Both the position numbers and the translations under genes were made by a program. Shown piece after piece: positions 1-11,371 of a stretch of 64,000 nucleotides of DNA. The DNA is from Odontocerum albicorne (lineage: Eukaryota; Arthropoda; Insecta; Trichoptera; Odontoceridae): contig OX463847.1 in the NCBI GenBank assembly GCA_949825065.1, positions 41,016,831 to 41,080,830 of the forward strand, given 5' to 3'. Each line of letters begins with the position of its first letter. The stretch's first letter is position 1. Under the pieces are notes generated by a model. That model was not told the DNA's origin, made no database searches, and saw only the letters and a program-made list of their open reading frames with translations.

Positions 1-364
1 AGCATTACATTTGTGTATGAATATAGCCTTTGGCAATTGTGTGTATAATATATTCCTTTATCAAATAAATAAATAAAAATCAATAACGAAATAATCAAAT
101 GCAAAGCAGAAGCAAGATATTACTGAAACAACAATATTCCATTTCAACATAATCGAAAGGGTCCAGAATAAATTTCTGAGACATATTAATTTTCGTCTCG
201 GCATGCCATCTGACATGCTCGGCTCTTATTGAAGAAATCCCTCTTATTGAATATCACCAGACTTCTTAAACTCTATGATAGAAGGAATATATATATGATT
301 TGAAGTACCTTTATTATGTTATTCACAATATCGTTGTAATTGATGTCCACATACCTGCTAGAAA

Positions 365-1140
365 CACATGGAACCTTTTATTATTCAAATATGTCAATAG
401 CAATTTGCTAACAACAGTTGTGCCATACGTTGAAATTCATCAATCGCGAGAACGCAAAAATTGGCTAGCTTCAGTTTGGTTTGTCGGATATTTTAAACAC
501 ATGGAACCTTTTATAATTCAAATGCGTCAATAGCAATTTGCTAACAACAGTTGCAAGTTGAAATTCATCAATCGCGAGAACGCAAGAATTGGCTAGCTTC
601 AGTTTGGTTTGTCGGATATTTTAAACACATGGAACCTTTTATAATTCAAATGCGTCAATAACAATTTGCTAACAACAGTTGTAAGTTGAAATTCATCAAT
701 CGCGAGAACGCAAGAATTGGCTAGCTTCAGTTTGGTTTGTCGGATATTTTAAACACATGGAACCTTTTATGATTCAAATGCGTCAATAGCAATTTGCTAA
801 CAACAGTTACAAGTTGAAATTCATCAATCGCGAGAACGCAAGAATTGGCTAGCTTCAGTTTGGTTTGTCGGATATTTTAAACACATGGAACCTTTTATAC
901 TCGTAATTCAAATGTGTCAATAGCAATTTGCTAATAACAGTTGTAAGTTGAAATCCATCAATCGCGAGAACGCAAGAATTGGATAGCTTCAGTTTGGTTT
1001 GTCGGATATTTTAAACACATGGAACCTTTTATAATTCAAATGCGTCAATGGCAATTTGCTAACAACAGTTGTAAGTTGAAATTCATCAATCGCGAGAACG
1101 CAAGAATTGGCTAGCTTCAATCTGGTTTGGCAGATATTTA
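365..1140. repeat. 128-bp tandem repeat, about six copies
   Basis: Six head-to-tail copies share the phrases acatggaacctttta, caatttgctaacaacagt and cgcgagaacgcaa. The phrase atggaacc recurs at 368, 501, 629, 757, 885 and 1019, giving spacings of 133, 128, 128, 128 and 134. The 134-bp unit is longer because of a 6-bp insertion that creates TACTCGTA at 898. The last copy decays near 1120-1140. No coding role is supported; open frames inside are short. Confidence 0.93.
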
Positions 1141-1734
1141 AAATTAAGACGTTGTTGACTTCAGGAGGATCCTTTTCCGGCATTTCCTCAATTTTTAGTC
1201 TTGACTGTTGAGATGCATGGCCGTGCGGTGACGCACTGAACTTTCGTACGATGGCACAGTCATGGTTTCCGCCTATTATTCGGGGTTATAAGAATACCTA
1301 TAACTAAGGGATATAATATATACCGTTGTGCTCCGATCGTTACACTTCAGATGCGCCATCGGACCCAGTACACTTGCGTGGCCGGTGAGTTTGCTGGTGT
1401 GCAACAACACACTCACTAAAAGAGGAGAAAAGGAAATAAGAAATAAACGAAATCTCAAAGGCACAACTTCGCTTTCCAACTGAAATGACGTTAAGAATGA
1501 TGACGATCTTGACTAAAAGAGTGGTGAATCCATTTTAACTTTAATATTTGTTTGTATATGATTCTGCTCTCTAATTTCATTGCCATTATGAGAGTTTTAA
1601 TATTTTCAAGTATTGTATTGTTGATTTAATACAACTATTTTTTTTTAAATTTTAAAAATTATAAATATTGCAAATTTTGATATTAGAAAACAGCGATAAA
1701 ACATTGAATTTCCCAAATTCATGCTAATTGACAT
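1141..1734. other. No feature recognised
   Basis: Mixed then AT-rich sequence. I see no long open frame, RNA gene or known repeat here. Confidence 0.5.
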
Positions 1735-1748
1735 AATCAATATTTCTT

Positions 1749-1998
1749 GTTTCTAGTTAAGGCATTAACGTTGTGGAGGTTTAAAGACATTGTAATTTAT
1801 TTTTAACAAACACTGTTTATTCCACTTTTTTATGACGGTATAACCCTACCGGTTTCAAGGCTTTCACCTCATCTTCAGGGGAGCGCAAACAAGACTTGTT
1901 TGCGCTCCCCTGAAGATGAGGTGAAAGCCTTGAAACCGGTAGGGTTATACCGTCATAAAAAAGTGGAATAAACAGTGTTTGTTAAAAATAAATTACAA
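1749..1998. mobile_element. Fold-back insertion with perfect 104-bp inverted arms
   Basis: Positions 1790-1893 and 1895-1998 are exact reverse complements with a single-base centre at 1894. A 14-bp direct repeat aatcaatatttctt lies at 1735-1748 and 1999-2012, so a 250-bp unit (1749-1998) may be an insertion with target duplication. About 41 bp of non-palindromic sequence sits inside the left boundary. No coding capacity is seen. It may be a foldback/MITE-like element or an assembly or cloning inversion artefact; the perfect arms make the artefact a serious alternative. Confidence 0.75.
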
Positions 1999-2012
1999 AA
2001 TCAATATTTCTT

Positions 2013-3237
2013 TTCATACTTCAATATCAAGGCTTCACTTTCATACATCAAGTTTAGCACTAGCTGTACACAATCGTTTATGAAGATTTTGCTATTGACT
2101 TATTTGCAAAACCAATTGTAAATTGTCTATTGACATTGTTACCTGAAACAATACGCAAATTAAGCAATAAACATACTTTTGAAATTCTATCCCTGCCATT
2201 TTAAGATAAGGCAGATATATGAACAAAAAAAGACAATGTTTTTTTTATTCTTACATTTAAAAAAAAAAGCAGTGAGATTTTGAAATATCAACTGGCACCC
2301 CTTAAAAGGTTTAAGGTGTGAGTACGAAGTTGGTACATTCTGAAAGCGTATAAAATTTCTTTTGTTTTCCACGTGAACAAAACTTTGTAGACAAAGGATT
2401 GGAAATATTTAAAATGTCTTAAAGACGTTTTTCTATACGTAATGTCATGTACGAGAGAGAATCCACTTGTTTTATGGAACAATAAAAACAAAATTTCAAG
2501 AACTATAAAATAGATTTTATTTTATAACAAAATCTGAGATATACGAAACCATTTCATTGAAAGGGTGGTATAAATAAAGACAGTTAAAGTTGTACTTATT
2601 TAGTGATATTGTATTGTGACATAAATGTTGAAAATGTGTTTTCAACGTTTGCCACAAAACGTTGAAGTTTGGTATGTAATGCGTTTTATCAAAAAAGTGT
2701 TTTTTTTTAATTATTTTACTTCTTAATTAGGTACCTATTGGAATCATAGATATTTTGAAGTAACAAACAAATCGCAGTAGTAAGGGGGTCTATTTTTGCT
2801 GTCGTCGACCCCCAAATTTTTTTATTGTAACTATCGACCCCTAAAAAAAGCAAATCGACCCCTCATGACTCTTAAATACTTTGATAGTTCAAGCCACAAA
2901 ATGGCGTTTTGTGATAGAAAATATATGATATATAACTTAGATGCAATGTGTACGAGCGATATCACACATAAATTGCCTATGTACCATAAAGCACTTATAT
3001 TGACTTCTTCCTGTTGCTTTTGCACTGTAATAACTATATAAAGGAGCATACAATGAAGCACTGCTGAAAGGTTATTGACAATATAATCAAACAAATAATT
3101 CTTCTTTCATCTGACAAAGTCCCATCTACTTGGGGTCGACCGAGACTTTAGATCATCGGTTCTCAAGTACTTCACATGTTGTTATTCATTTTTGAAAAAA
3201 AAACAGCGTTCTTACTTTGTATTTTATTACACTTTCG
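2013..3237. other. AT-rich sequence, no gene recognised
   Basis: Nothing assignable. A short run near 2795-2870 repeats the phrase tcgacccc three or four times in about 80 bp, too degenerate to call a satellite. Confidence 0.45.
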
Positions 3238-3430
3238 TTGTATACAGTACAACCTGGCGTAATAATTGACATGTGGCCATCTTTTCCCACCAACTAGAAA
3301 AATGTTAAAGAGGCATTAAGTGAAAACCAAACTGGAATCTTTTTTAAAGAATCTGGGGTCCAGCGGGATAAGAACCTGCGACCTCTGTGCTGGGAGACAG
3401 GCGTCTTACCAACTAAGTCAAGGAGGCGTA
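3238..3430 (-). mobile_element. tRNA-derived SINE with LINE-1-like tail
   Basis: Read on the minus strand, the copy starts with a tRNA-like head (A-box-like cttagttggtaagacgc, B-box region caggttcttatcccgctgg). It continues through a body ending in ggttttcacttaatgcc and finishes with a tail resembling the LINE-1 3' end (ttggtgggaaaagatggcc, then cgccaggttgtact). The B box is degenerate. Related copies lie at 14.3, 32.9, 39.0, 50.2, 52.2 and 53.4 kb. It would be transcribed by RNA polymerase III if active; this copy is diverged. Confidence 0.8.
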
Positions 3431-3677
3431 TTTATAAAATTACGACATTTAAGTATCTTTTACAAATCGTAACAAAATCTATTAAATAAAATATAAAATA
3501 TAAACGACTTTACAAAAAGCAACACAAATTAAAATACTCGTACATACGACGCTAAACATCTATAGTACAAGACTGATATTAAAAAAAAATCAATCATGGA
3601 AAATACAAAGTTAATTTAATTTAAAAATACATTTAAGATAAAATTGAATAATCAGTCTTCCAGTCAAGACCCAAGAT

Positions 3678-4218
3678 GTTGTCATCCCATTGTCAATGAC
3701 GGGAGTTCTATATGATCCGAAAATGCCAGTAAAGTTAAAAGGAAAAGTATACCAAACGATTGTCAGACCCGCACTCCTCTATGGCTCCGAATGCTGGACG
3801 ATGTATAACTCTTACTCTAGGCAACTAGAAACTGTTGAAATGCGCATGCTAAGATGGTCAGCAGGTGTGTCCCTAAGAGACAAAATAAGAAGCTCACGCA
3901 TTCGTGGAAACCTGGGTGTTACAGACATCAACAGCAAGATGGAGGAGAGGCGATTGAGATGGTATGGGCACGTTGAACGCAGAGCACCCGATCACATTGT
4001 GAACTAGGCAATCTCCATGGATCTTCCTCGAATAACAACCATAGGAAGGCCAAAGAGTTCATGGGTGGTGCAAAAAGATAACCTGATGCAGAGGCACGGC
4101 CTGGGGGACGAAGTCCGGGACAGAAGAGCATACAACCTGAGGACGAGGAGAGCTGACCCCAACAGTTTTCGCAGACAATGAGTTGGGATGGAGCCAGGGA
4201 GAAGAAAAAAAAAAGAAA
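3678..4218 (+). mobile_element. 5'-truncated RTE-type LINE (RTE-B) with 15-bp target duplication
   Basis: The frame from 3690 to 4007 encodes the C-terminal tail of an RTE-clade reverse transcriptase: KLKGKVYQTIVRPALLYGSE, then EMRMLRWSAGV, then RRLRWYGHVERR. A stop at 4005-4007 interrupts it, and related peptide continues downstream (GRPKSSW). The copy ends in an A/G-rich tail. The 15-mer gtcaagacccaagat flanks it at 3663-3677 and 4219-4233, a textbook target-site duplication. The catalytic RT core is absent, so it is a dead-on-arrival copy. Its outlook resembles RTE/'craniofacial development protein 2-like' annotations common in animal genomes. Confidence 0.9.
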
Positions 4219-4504
4219 GTCAAGACCCAAGATTGAGAAAATGCCGGGGAAAGATCTTCTTGAGTTCGACAACATCTTTATTGAAAATATCCACCAAACT
4301 ATACATGGAGTAACCCTACTGTTGTTGTATGTTATTCTATAAAGGCTTTTAACTCTTTCAGAATTGGTTTCATTTGGTCGTACTTGCTTTTCTAGGTTAT
4401 CCCAAATATCTCATACCTTCAATACTATATGCCTATTTTTTGTAAATCTTTCACCATTTAGTATTTCTACGTGGACGAGCCATCTAAATGTTCCACCTTT
4501 CCCC

Positions 4505-5108
4505 TTAACCTTTCCCTTCCTGTGTTAAAAAAAAAATCCGCCCGTTCCGGTGATGTGTGTTCAATACATATATAAAAATGAGCGATTTAAAATCGGAAAA
4601 ATAAAAATATTCATAGCCAATCGCTTAAATTAGTTAAATTTGAAATAAAAAGTGATAATTGAAATTTAATTGCTGAAAACATGAAAAAAACATCGGACGA
4701 CGTTCACAAAACGGGCGAAGCGACCACCTCGAACGAAAGCCCGCTGGCTTCTAAGCGAGCGAACTGAGATTCTATTTCTTGCGTTCACATATACCGAAGT
4801 AGAGTGATAGTGAGACGTAAATAGCGTCGCTTCCTCGCCCATAGCGGTTTTTTGAGAATGATTATACCTACGTTACACACTGGCACACGTTTGATTGCAT
4901 TAGTGAATTTATTCCCGATTTTCACAAAATATATCTGATGTGGCCGATAAGTGCTAATTATTATTAATATTATTTTTTCATTCAATACGTAAATGTATTA
5001 CGGAGGAATACCTAAAATCTGCACCCAGTATTTATTATATTCATAGAGATATTAAAGTTTTTATAAGCAATGTGTACTAGTTACACATCACAGGACAGGA
5101 AGGGTTAA
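4505..5108. mobile_element. TTAA-flanked MITE, possibly piggyBac-type
   Basis: TTAA at 4505-4508 and 5105-5108 brackets a 596-bp unit whose ends are similar inverted repeats (left has cccttcctgtg, right reads cccttcctgt on the other strand). The sequence just inside the left end (tgtgttaaaaaaaaaatccg) resembles that of the smaller TTAA element at 16628-16851 (tgtgctaaaaaaatccg). The stretch 4684-4767 reads as a short open frame starting MKKTSDDVHKTGEATTSNES and ending in a stop, with many G/C-ending codons, but part of it is repeated at 15.6-15.9 kb, so it is more likely transposon than host. piggyBac affiliation rests only on the TTAA target and is inference. Confidence 0.6.
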
Positions 5109-6005
5109 GCACTACACATTTTTTCAAGCCCTTCTCTTTCCTATTATTCTCATTTCTTATCCTGCCATACACTGTTTTTCCACAAATTTTATACAACGTT
5201 CTTATTTCTATTCTATTAATCGTACTTTTATTACTTTTTTACCACGTTATGACCAAGATTCCTTTACGAGCAGTAAATTAAGCTTATCTTGAAATGCTTT
5301 AGTCTTAATAAATACATTGTATAACCCACTAAAGTGGAAACCCTATCGCATGTAGCATTTTTTTTTAAATATAGCTTCATTCTGCCTAGCTTTCAAGATA
5401 GAAAATTCAGATTAATTTAAAGAAATTGGCACTCTCTCCTTTCTGTCTACCTCGATAGGGAGACGACTTAATGTTTTAAATTGTTTTTTATTTTGTAATA
5501 TTTGTCTTGTGCGATAAGTAAAACTCTCGCTACTTATATTTTTTTACACGTTGTTGTATTCATACATTAATAAAATTGATGAAATAAATAAATAAATAAC
5601 TACAAATAAATAAGTTCTAGTGTATAATACAGATTTTAATGTACTATTATTGATCGTTTTTGTTGATATCCACTAAGGGTGAGTCTATTTGGTTGTCCTT
5701 TTCCAAGTCATGACTCACGCCCAGTCAACAAAACTGCCATTATATAGTGTAGGCTTTGAACTCGACTTAAATTGTTATTGAACTAAAAATGACTAATAAA
5801 AGTCGTTTTTCCGAAAAGAGTTTATTTTTAAATGGGGTCATTAAAAATAATAAATTACATTTATTTTCGAAACATTTACAGAATACTAACATTAAATTTC
5901 GGCAATTTTTTGACTCAGAACTCCGTTATGAGTCAATAAACTATAATAATTAATTATTTGTTAAATGTTAATGTAAACAAATATTAAGCATCTTCAATTA
6001 TAAAA
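5109..6005. other. Mostly unassigned; short RTE-A 3' tail relic
   Basis: About 5425-5475 resembles the RTE-A 3' end in plus orientation (ggcactctctcctttctgtc and a cccgataggg-like phrase), as also seen at 12.97 and 17.44 kb. The rest is AT-rich without recognisable content. Confidence 0.4.
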
Positions 6006-6009
6006 ACAT

Positions 6010-6470
6010 ACTTACATACCATCACACGGGGTAGACAGAGAGACAAGAGTGCCAGACTATCGCGACAAACATCTCTGCCTCTTCTACATCCATATATTTT
6101 CTCACACAATTTCACAGACATTTCCTTTTTTTTTAAATATCACGCACTGGATTCACCCATACTTTCCTTGATATTCCTCTACCACGCCTTTCACTCACAT
6201 TTGCACTATACTCGTGTATCTGTTTTGATAGTATTTCTTTATTCATTCGTTCCACATGCCCAAACCAACTCAGCGTGCTCTTTTTCATCTTAATTGACAC
6301 ATCAGTCTTAAGTTCACACCCATCTCTAATCACTTCATTCCGTATTCTGTCATACATTGTCACTCCATGTATTATTCTTAATGCACGTATTTCTACAGTA
6401 TTCATTCGGCTCTTTTCGTCTATAAATACAAACATTATTGTTTGAATGGACATTTATTTTGATTTAACCT
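6010..6470 (-). mobile_element. RTE-A LINE relic (C-terminal coding part)
   Basis: The minus-strand frame 6453-6133 encodes the RTE C-terminal signature: VEIRALRIIHGVTMYDRIRN, then a cysteine-containing CELKTDVSIKMKKSTLSWF block, GHVERMN, and RRGRGISRKVW. It is one of the best-preserved copies of this family here and serves as my reference for RTE-A. No YADD catalytic core is present, so it is a truncated, inactive copy. Its 3' part (gacagagagacaagagtgcc) matches the ends of the other RTE-A relics. Confidence 0.85.
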
Positions 6471-7574
6471 GTGCTGTTTAAATTGTTTAAGGTTTTTATG
6501 ATAGATACAATTAGAAAATTATTTAATTTTGAAGTATTTATTCGTATGATACCCCTCAATATAGTGGAATTCGTAAAACGTACATTTAGATGAGCATGGG
6601 TGGGATAAAATATTGAAACCAACGCTATATCTCGAAAATACCTCTTTTATCTCAACGACCATGTTCCACTGAATCAAAACGACTGTATAAATAGGTGGAT
6701 GGCTGCTGCTCGATGCTCGGAGATTTCGGCTCACGGTGAAAAGTAGCAGGGTGAAGAGATTCCTCTTTAGCAGGTAGTAGATGGTCGCAAGTAAAAGGCA
6801 GTAGACTGGAATGAAACGATAATGTATTTTTTTACTTTTGGCGCTTATCGCAAACGCCTGTTTTCGCCAGTGCATGCCGTCATGACTTGCGAGATATCAC
6901 ATTTCTCGCAAGTTTTCGCATGCGCGGGCCGGCCAACTTTTGATACTATCTCGCGCGATGGCCGCGCATAAAGAATATTTCAGTTACGGTCGTGACACAG
7001 CACGGACCTCAATAAACATAAAATTATACATACAAAACATCAAAATATAACCAAGAATTTACAAATAAAAAAATACCAAATAACAAGAAAATATATCAAT
7101 CATGTTTTATGGTGACGCATACGTCCGATACACAAATGCTATGGAGAAAACCACCGTTCTCATCAGATACATTTTGAGTGATGTACTTACTCATCATGAC
7201 TCACGACTGGAAGGAATGGAGAAAATCATTCACTCAGTTCCAGATTTATCAACGAACCATAACTCTTAGTCATAAAAAACACGACTTTCGACGACCAGGA
7301 CCTTACCAACTAGGTATCCGTGGTCTATTAAATGATATACTAGTCTTCTACCCTGGACTTTATGATGCGATCACCAACGGTATTCAAAAAGAAAGGAACA
7401 AAAAAGGTTTCTAAACTGTTTCAAAAATCGTCTGGAAACAATACTCAAATGCTGTAGATTTGACACTCACTTCATTCAAACACTCACTTCAGTGGTTGTT
7501 AGCCTAAAGGCTCGATTATCGAGGCCGAAGAAAATATTATTTCCTTGCTATGCTCTTCAATTCGGTTTACTTCA
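6471..7574. other. No gene recognised
   Basis: Contains a less AT-rich patch at 6860-6975 with a short inverted element around acttgcgagatatcac. A weak SINE-like B-box phrase (gatgcgatcaccaacggtat) occurs near 7362. Neither is strong enough to name. Confidence 0.35.
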
Positions 7575-8172
7575 GGAGTACCATACGAATTTATTTATTC
7601 ATTGATTATTACACATGACAAGAAATATACATAATTTGCGAAAAAACAACAGGTAATTTAATTTGGACATACAATTTGAATGGATCTGGGTTTGTTGCCT
7701 TTCATTTGTCGTGTCCCCAGTAAACTAGTTTTTTGCCTGTATCTCACTGAGGATATTTAGCATGAAAAAATAAATCAATACTTCTTTCCGATTTTTGATT
7801 ACACAAAAACCAAACCCCGTTGCACATTCTCATCAACCTTTAAATAGTGACACTCAATTACAACTGAAAACATCATGTGAAATCAAGCTCCTCACACATC
7901 ATCGCTCCAGAAAGACCAAAATGTTCATCCCATAATATACCACACACAATCATAAAAATAAAAACAAAAACAAAAGTATACAGAAATACAAATATATTGT
8001 AAAACAACAAAAAAACCCATACTCAAGAGCTCACACAAATTCTTTCTACACGTTATTAATCCTGAAAGCCGCAATAACAACTACGTTCCGATCGACTGTC
8101 TAAATGGTTTTCCTCCCTTTACCTTTATTGAATTCGGCACGCCATTGTATGCCATGGGAGCCAAATAAGCAT
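7575..8172 (-). mobile_element. LINE-2 3' end, 5'-truncated
   Basis: Minus-strand copy of the 3' end of a second non-LTR family. It starts near ccaaataagcatattg (8165-8180) and ends in an AT-rich tail near 7587. Shared landmarks with copies at 11.4-12.2, 26.7-27.5, 36.2-36.7 and 40.2-40.7 kb are acatgacaagaaatatac, cagtaaacta and gcctgtatctcactgagg. It holds only the last residues of the ORF plus the 3'UTR. Confidence 0.85.
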
Positions 8173-8234
8173 ATTGAATGAACGAATATTATTTCTTAAG
8201 CATGCAAAATGAAGGAGATATTCTGAATCGTAAC

Positions 8235-8455
8235 ATACATGTTTTATTCTCGATTTTCCTTTCCTCTCTACCATTCATTCCTTTTCTTTTGATTGAAGAT
8301 ATCTCACTTTTATTTTTATTATGTAAATTAATTATGAATTTTGTGCAAATAATTAATTATTTGAATAGTTTTTGCGACCATGTAACTTCCTTTACTTATT
8401 TTTGTATGGTTGGTCTGATTGCCGTTACACAATGAAGTATTAAAATAAATTAATA
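8235..8455 (+). mobile_element. Diverged LINE-1 3' tail
   Basis: Matches the LINE-1 3'UTR at 21500-21790 in order: gattttcctttcctctctac, ttttgattgaagatatctcac, gcgaccatgtaac, then a ttggtctgattgccg tail and an A/T-rich end. It lacks the stretch corresponding to about 21590-21680. It abuts the LINE-2 copy at 8172. Confidence 0.75.
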
Positions 8456-9094
8456 AAAAAAATTTAAAGATAGTAAAAAATTTGGAAAAATGTTATTTTG
8501 TACCCCACCAATTATAATCTTCTTAGAAAATATATGGACGTGCTCACTGGGGTAGATCCCCTCAGTTTTTTCTCTTCTAAAGATGTCCCTTCAAGTTCAT
8601 TTTCCCTATACACGTCTCATAATAACTGACTAAAATATCATATTATAAGTAAATTATTTACTTAAGTAGAATTTGATTACTGGCTTTGCGTTATTTTTGG
8701 ACTTCAACCCCTATAAAATTACTCAACTGAAGTACCTCATACGATAAAGGCTGAAAGGATATTTTCTACATTTTATTTTCAGTTACGATCTTGAATGTCT
8801 ACTAGATGTCAAAAATCTAAGCATTAACTTAATTTTATTCTTTACACTTTGGTGTTGTCCATTGAATAAAGTCAATCTATTTTCAGAGCGACATTTACCA
8901 ACAAAACCAGGGGCGAAAACTGAATCTTTAAGCCCCATAGTAACAAGATAAAATAAATATCAATGGGGTTACGATAATAAAAATAATTTATGTGTACGAC
9001 TGAAAATAATACAGTTTCTGAGAAAAATGAACAAATTTATTTTAAAAATATACAGTCCAAGTCATTTTTACATATTGTTTACTCCAAATGTTAT
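8456..9094. other. No feature recognised
   Basis: AT-rich sequence with no open frame of interest and no repeat that I can match elsewhere in the window. Confidence 0.4.
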
Positions 9095-9634
9095 CTCTGT
9101 ATGTTATATCTATTCTATAACATATAATAGTTAGCGATAGTGTATAATAGGTAGCATAAATAATGTAATATTATTCTATAATATATAACAGTTAGTGATA
9201 ATGTATAATAGGTAGCATAAATAATGTAATCATATTCAATAATATGTACTAGTTAGCTATAGTGTATAATATGTAGCATAAATTATGTATATAATAGGTA
9301 GCATAAATAATGTAATCCTATTCCATGATATAATATTTAGCGATAGTGTATTGTATAATATGTAGCATAAATTATGTAATCCTATTCTATAATATATAGC
9401 GATAGTGTATAATATGCAGCATAAATTATGTAATCCTATTCTATAACATATAGCGATAGTGTATAATATGTCGCATAAATAATGTAATCATATTCTATAA
9501 TAGTTAGCGATAGTGTACGAGTATAATAGGTAGCTTAAATAATGTAACCCTATTCTATAAAAAAATAGTTAGAGATAGTGTACCATATAACAGGTAGCAT
9601 AAATAATGTATGACAAGTAGCATAAATAATAATT
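9095..9634. repeat. Degenerate ~60-bp tandem repeat
   Basis: About nine imperfect units carry ttctataa, agcgatagtgtataat and tagcataaataatgtaat in order. Unit lengths vary by small deletions. One unit (9516-9523) has TACGAGTA where its neighbours read a plain TA, a 6-bp insertion. Confidence 0.88.
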
Positions 9635-10066
9635 GTGATCTTCATGAATAATATAGTTTAAGCGGTCCTCATCAAAGTCCACTGGTCGTCCGGAATGCTC
9701 TATGTCTTTCAGGTCGAATTACCGTCTTTGAAACGCAAAAATCATCGACGAGCTGTCCTTTCATTCATAGCATCTTCACCGTACACTTCGCAAATATCGC
9801 GAGCAGCTTTATTCCCTCGATTGAACGCGAACAGAAAGAGGTGTCGAAAATGCTCACTTTCGTCTACTTGACATTCCATTTTGAAGGCTTGTAATCAAAT
9901 AAAATAATATATGTAACGTAAAAGCAAACACAATTTCTTGTAGAGCAGAAAAATTTCTTTCGAATGACGTATAACATTTACCATTTTGTTTTAATTTTGG
10001 TGCTCATTTTTAAATTGAAAAAAAAAACGGACACAACTTATGTTAACACCTAATATAACAATTTAG
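9635..10066 (-). mobile_element. Mariner-like fragment, 5' half
   Basis: Minus-strand start of a mariner-type element closely related to the one at 56.6-57.3 kb. The right end, tatgttaacacctaa near 10060, matches that element's terminal repeat. Just inside is a start region reading MECQVDESEHFRHL on the minus strand, followed by sequence for the helix-turn-helix part (MNERTARRWF-like, then a KDIEHSGRPVDF-like block). The coding frame is broken, and the copy stops before any DDE catalytic segment. Confidence 0.8.
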
Positions 10067-10404
10067 GGAGGTCGCAAAGTAAAAAGGTTGAGAAACAATG
10101 ATATAATGCAATGAGACGATGTATCTTACAAAAAGGCCTGCATAAAATCTATATCTGTAATAATAAATAAATTTATCAACCGATAAATGTATGCTTTTAT
10201 TAATGATTTACAAATTTATCGAAATTTTTAGTCCTGACAATGAGTGACTTGATTGGTATTACAACTTCATTATGCCATCAGTCAATTTACAACGCGTTGT
10301 CATTATTCTTTGGTTTATTTTTATTAAAAAAATGTGATTTTGAATTGTAAGTTTTTATTTGTTTTGTACTTTAATAATCTGTGAGAAGATGTTGGTTGTT
10401 TCAG

Positions 10405-10526
10405 GTCCCGCCCCCGCCCGTGTCCACACCCGTGTTGCTGCCCCCCGCCAGTTTGAGATGCACAACTCTCGCGCTTCGTACCCTCGCTTCCCTCGGCACA
10501 ATCATCACCACCACACGTATTCCAAT
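10405..10526 (+). CDS. Candidate host internal exon, partial protein
   Basis: A 122-bp exon is predicted between a strong acceptor (ttggttgtttcag, ending 10404) and a donor (ccaat then gtgagt at 10527). The open frame uses the last two bases of a split codon and then 40 complete codons, ending in phase 0. The peptide includes ARVHTRVAAPRQFEMHNSR and NHHHHTYSN. None of the 40 codons ends in A, and the segment is far more GC-rich than its surroundings, the pattern expected of a host exon and unlike the relics around it. A second frame is also open (VPPPPVSTPVLLPP...) but has a more ordinary third-base mix. I do not recognise the gene. The His/Arg/Pro-rich composition suggests a disordered region. 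Confidence 0.62.
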
Positions 10527-11371
10527 GTGAGTAAACCTTCCTTATCGCTTATTTTATTTTGAGTACACAACACTTATTACAACGTGAGTTCACTTCGCTT
10601 ATTGCAATGTGAGTACACCTTCATTATCGCTTATTCTATTTTGAGTACACAGCACTTATTACAACGTGAGTTGACTTCGGTTATTGCAATGTGAGTACAC
10701 CTTCATTATCGCTTATTCTATTTTTAGTACACAACGCTCATTATAACGTGAGTTCACTTCGTTTGTTCCAATGTGAGTACACCTTCATCATTACTTTATA
10801 TTTCGAGTTCGTAATGCTTCTTAGAATACAACGTGAGTTCTCTTGAACACTGTAATTTTATTTATTCCATAGTGAGTGCATCTTCACCATCACTTATTTT
10901 ATTTTAAGTATACAACGATCAATATAATATGAGTACGCTTCAACACAGTCTACTCGTTTATTTCAATGTGAGTTCTCTTTTATGACTCTTATTGTAATGT
11001 GTGTTTACTTTGCTTATTTCAATACAAGTACACCTTCATTATAGCTTATTCTATTTTGAGTACACAATATTTATAACAATACATCGTGAGTTCACTTTGA
11101 CATTATCATCACCTTTATTTAAATGTCAGTGTATCTTCATTATCGTTTATTCAATTTTGAGTACACGATGCTTATTATAATGTGAGTACATTTCGGCATT
11201 ACCACCTTGCTCATTTCAATGTTTCAATTCAACCTTTATTAGAACTTATTTTACTCTGACTACACGACACTTATTATAATATGAGTACAATTCGATGCAG
11301 TCACCTCGCTTATTTCAATGTGAGTACACCTTCTTTGTCGCTCATTGTATTTTGAGTACAAAACGCCTTTT
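10527..11371 (+). repeat. 82-bp intronic satellite repeating the 5' splice-site motif
   Basis: Starts exactly at the end of the 10405-10526 exon. Units alternate caatgtgagtacac, ttattctattttgagtaca and caacgtgagttcac; matching points recur every 82 bp (10609 to 10691, 10584 to 10666). The hexamer gtgagt occurs at 10527, 10584, 10609, 10666, 10691, 10748, 10773, 10833, 10872, 10968, 11086, 11182 and 11320. Later units are more degenerate. The array is cut by a LINE-2 insertion and resumes at 12162. Confidence 0.85.

Noticed and set aside
10359..10404. ATG at 10359 as start of a small gene running into the 10.4-kb exon
   Set aside because: The segment before 10405 is AT-rich and ends with a typical intron acceptor; composition changes abruptly at 10405.
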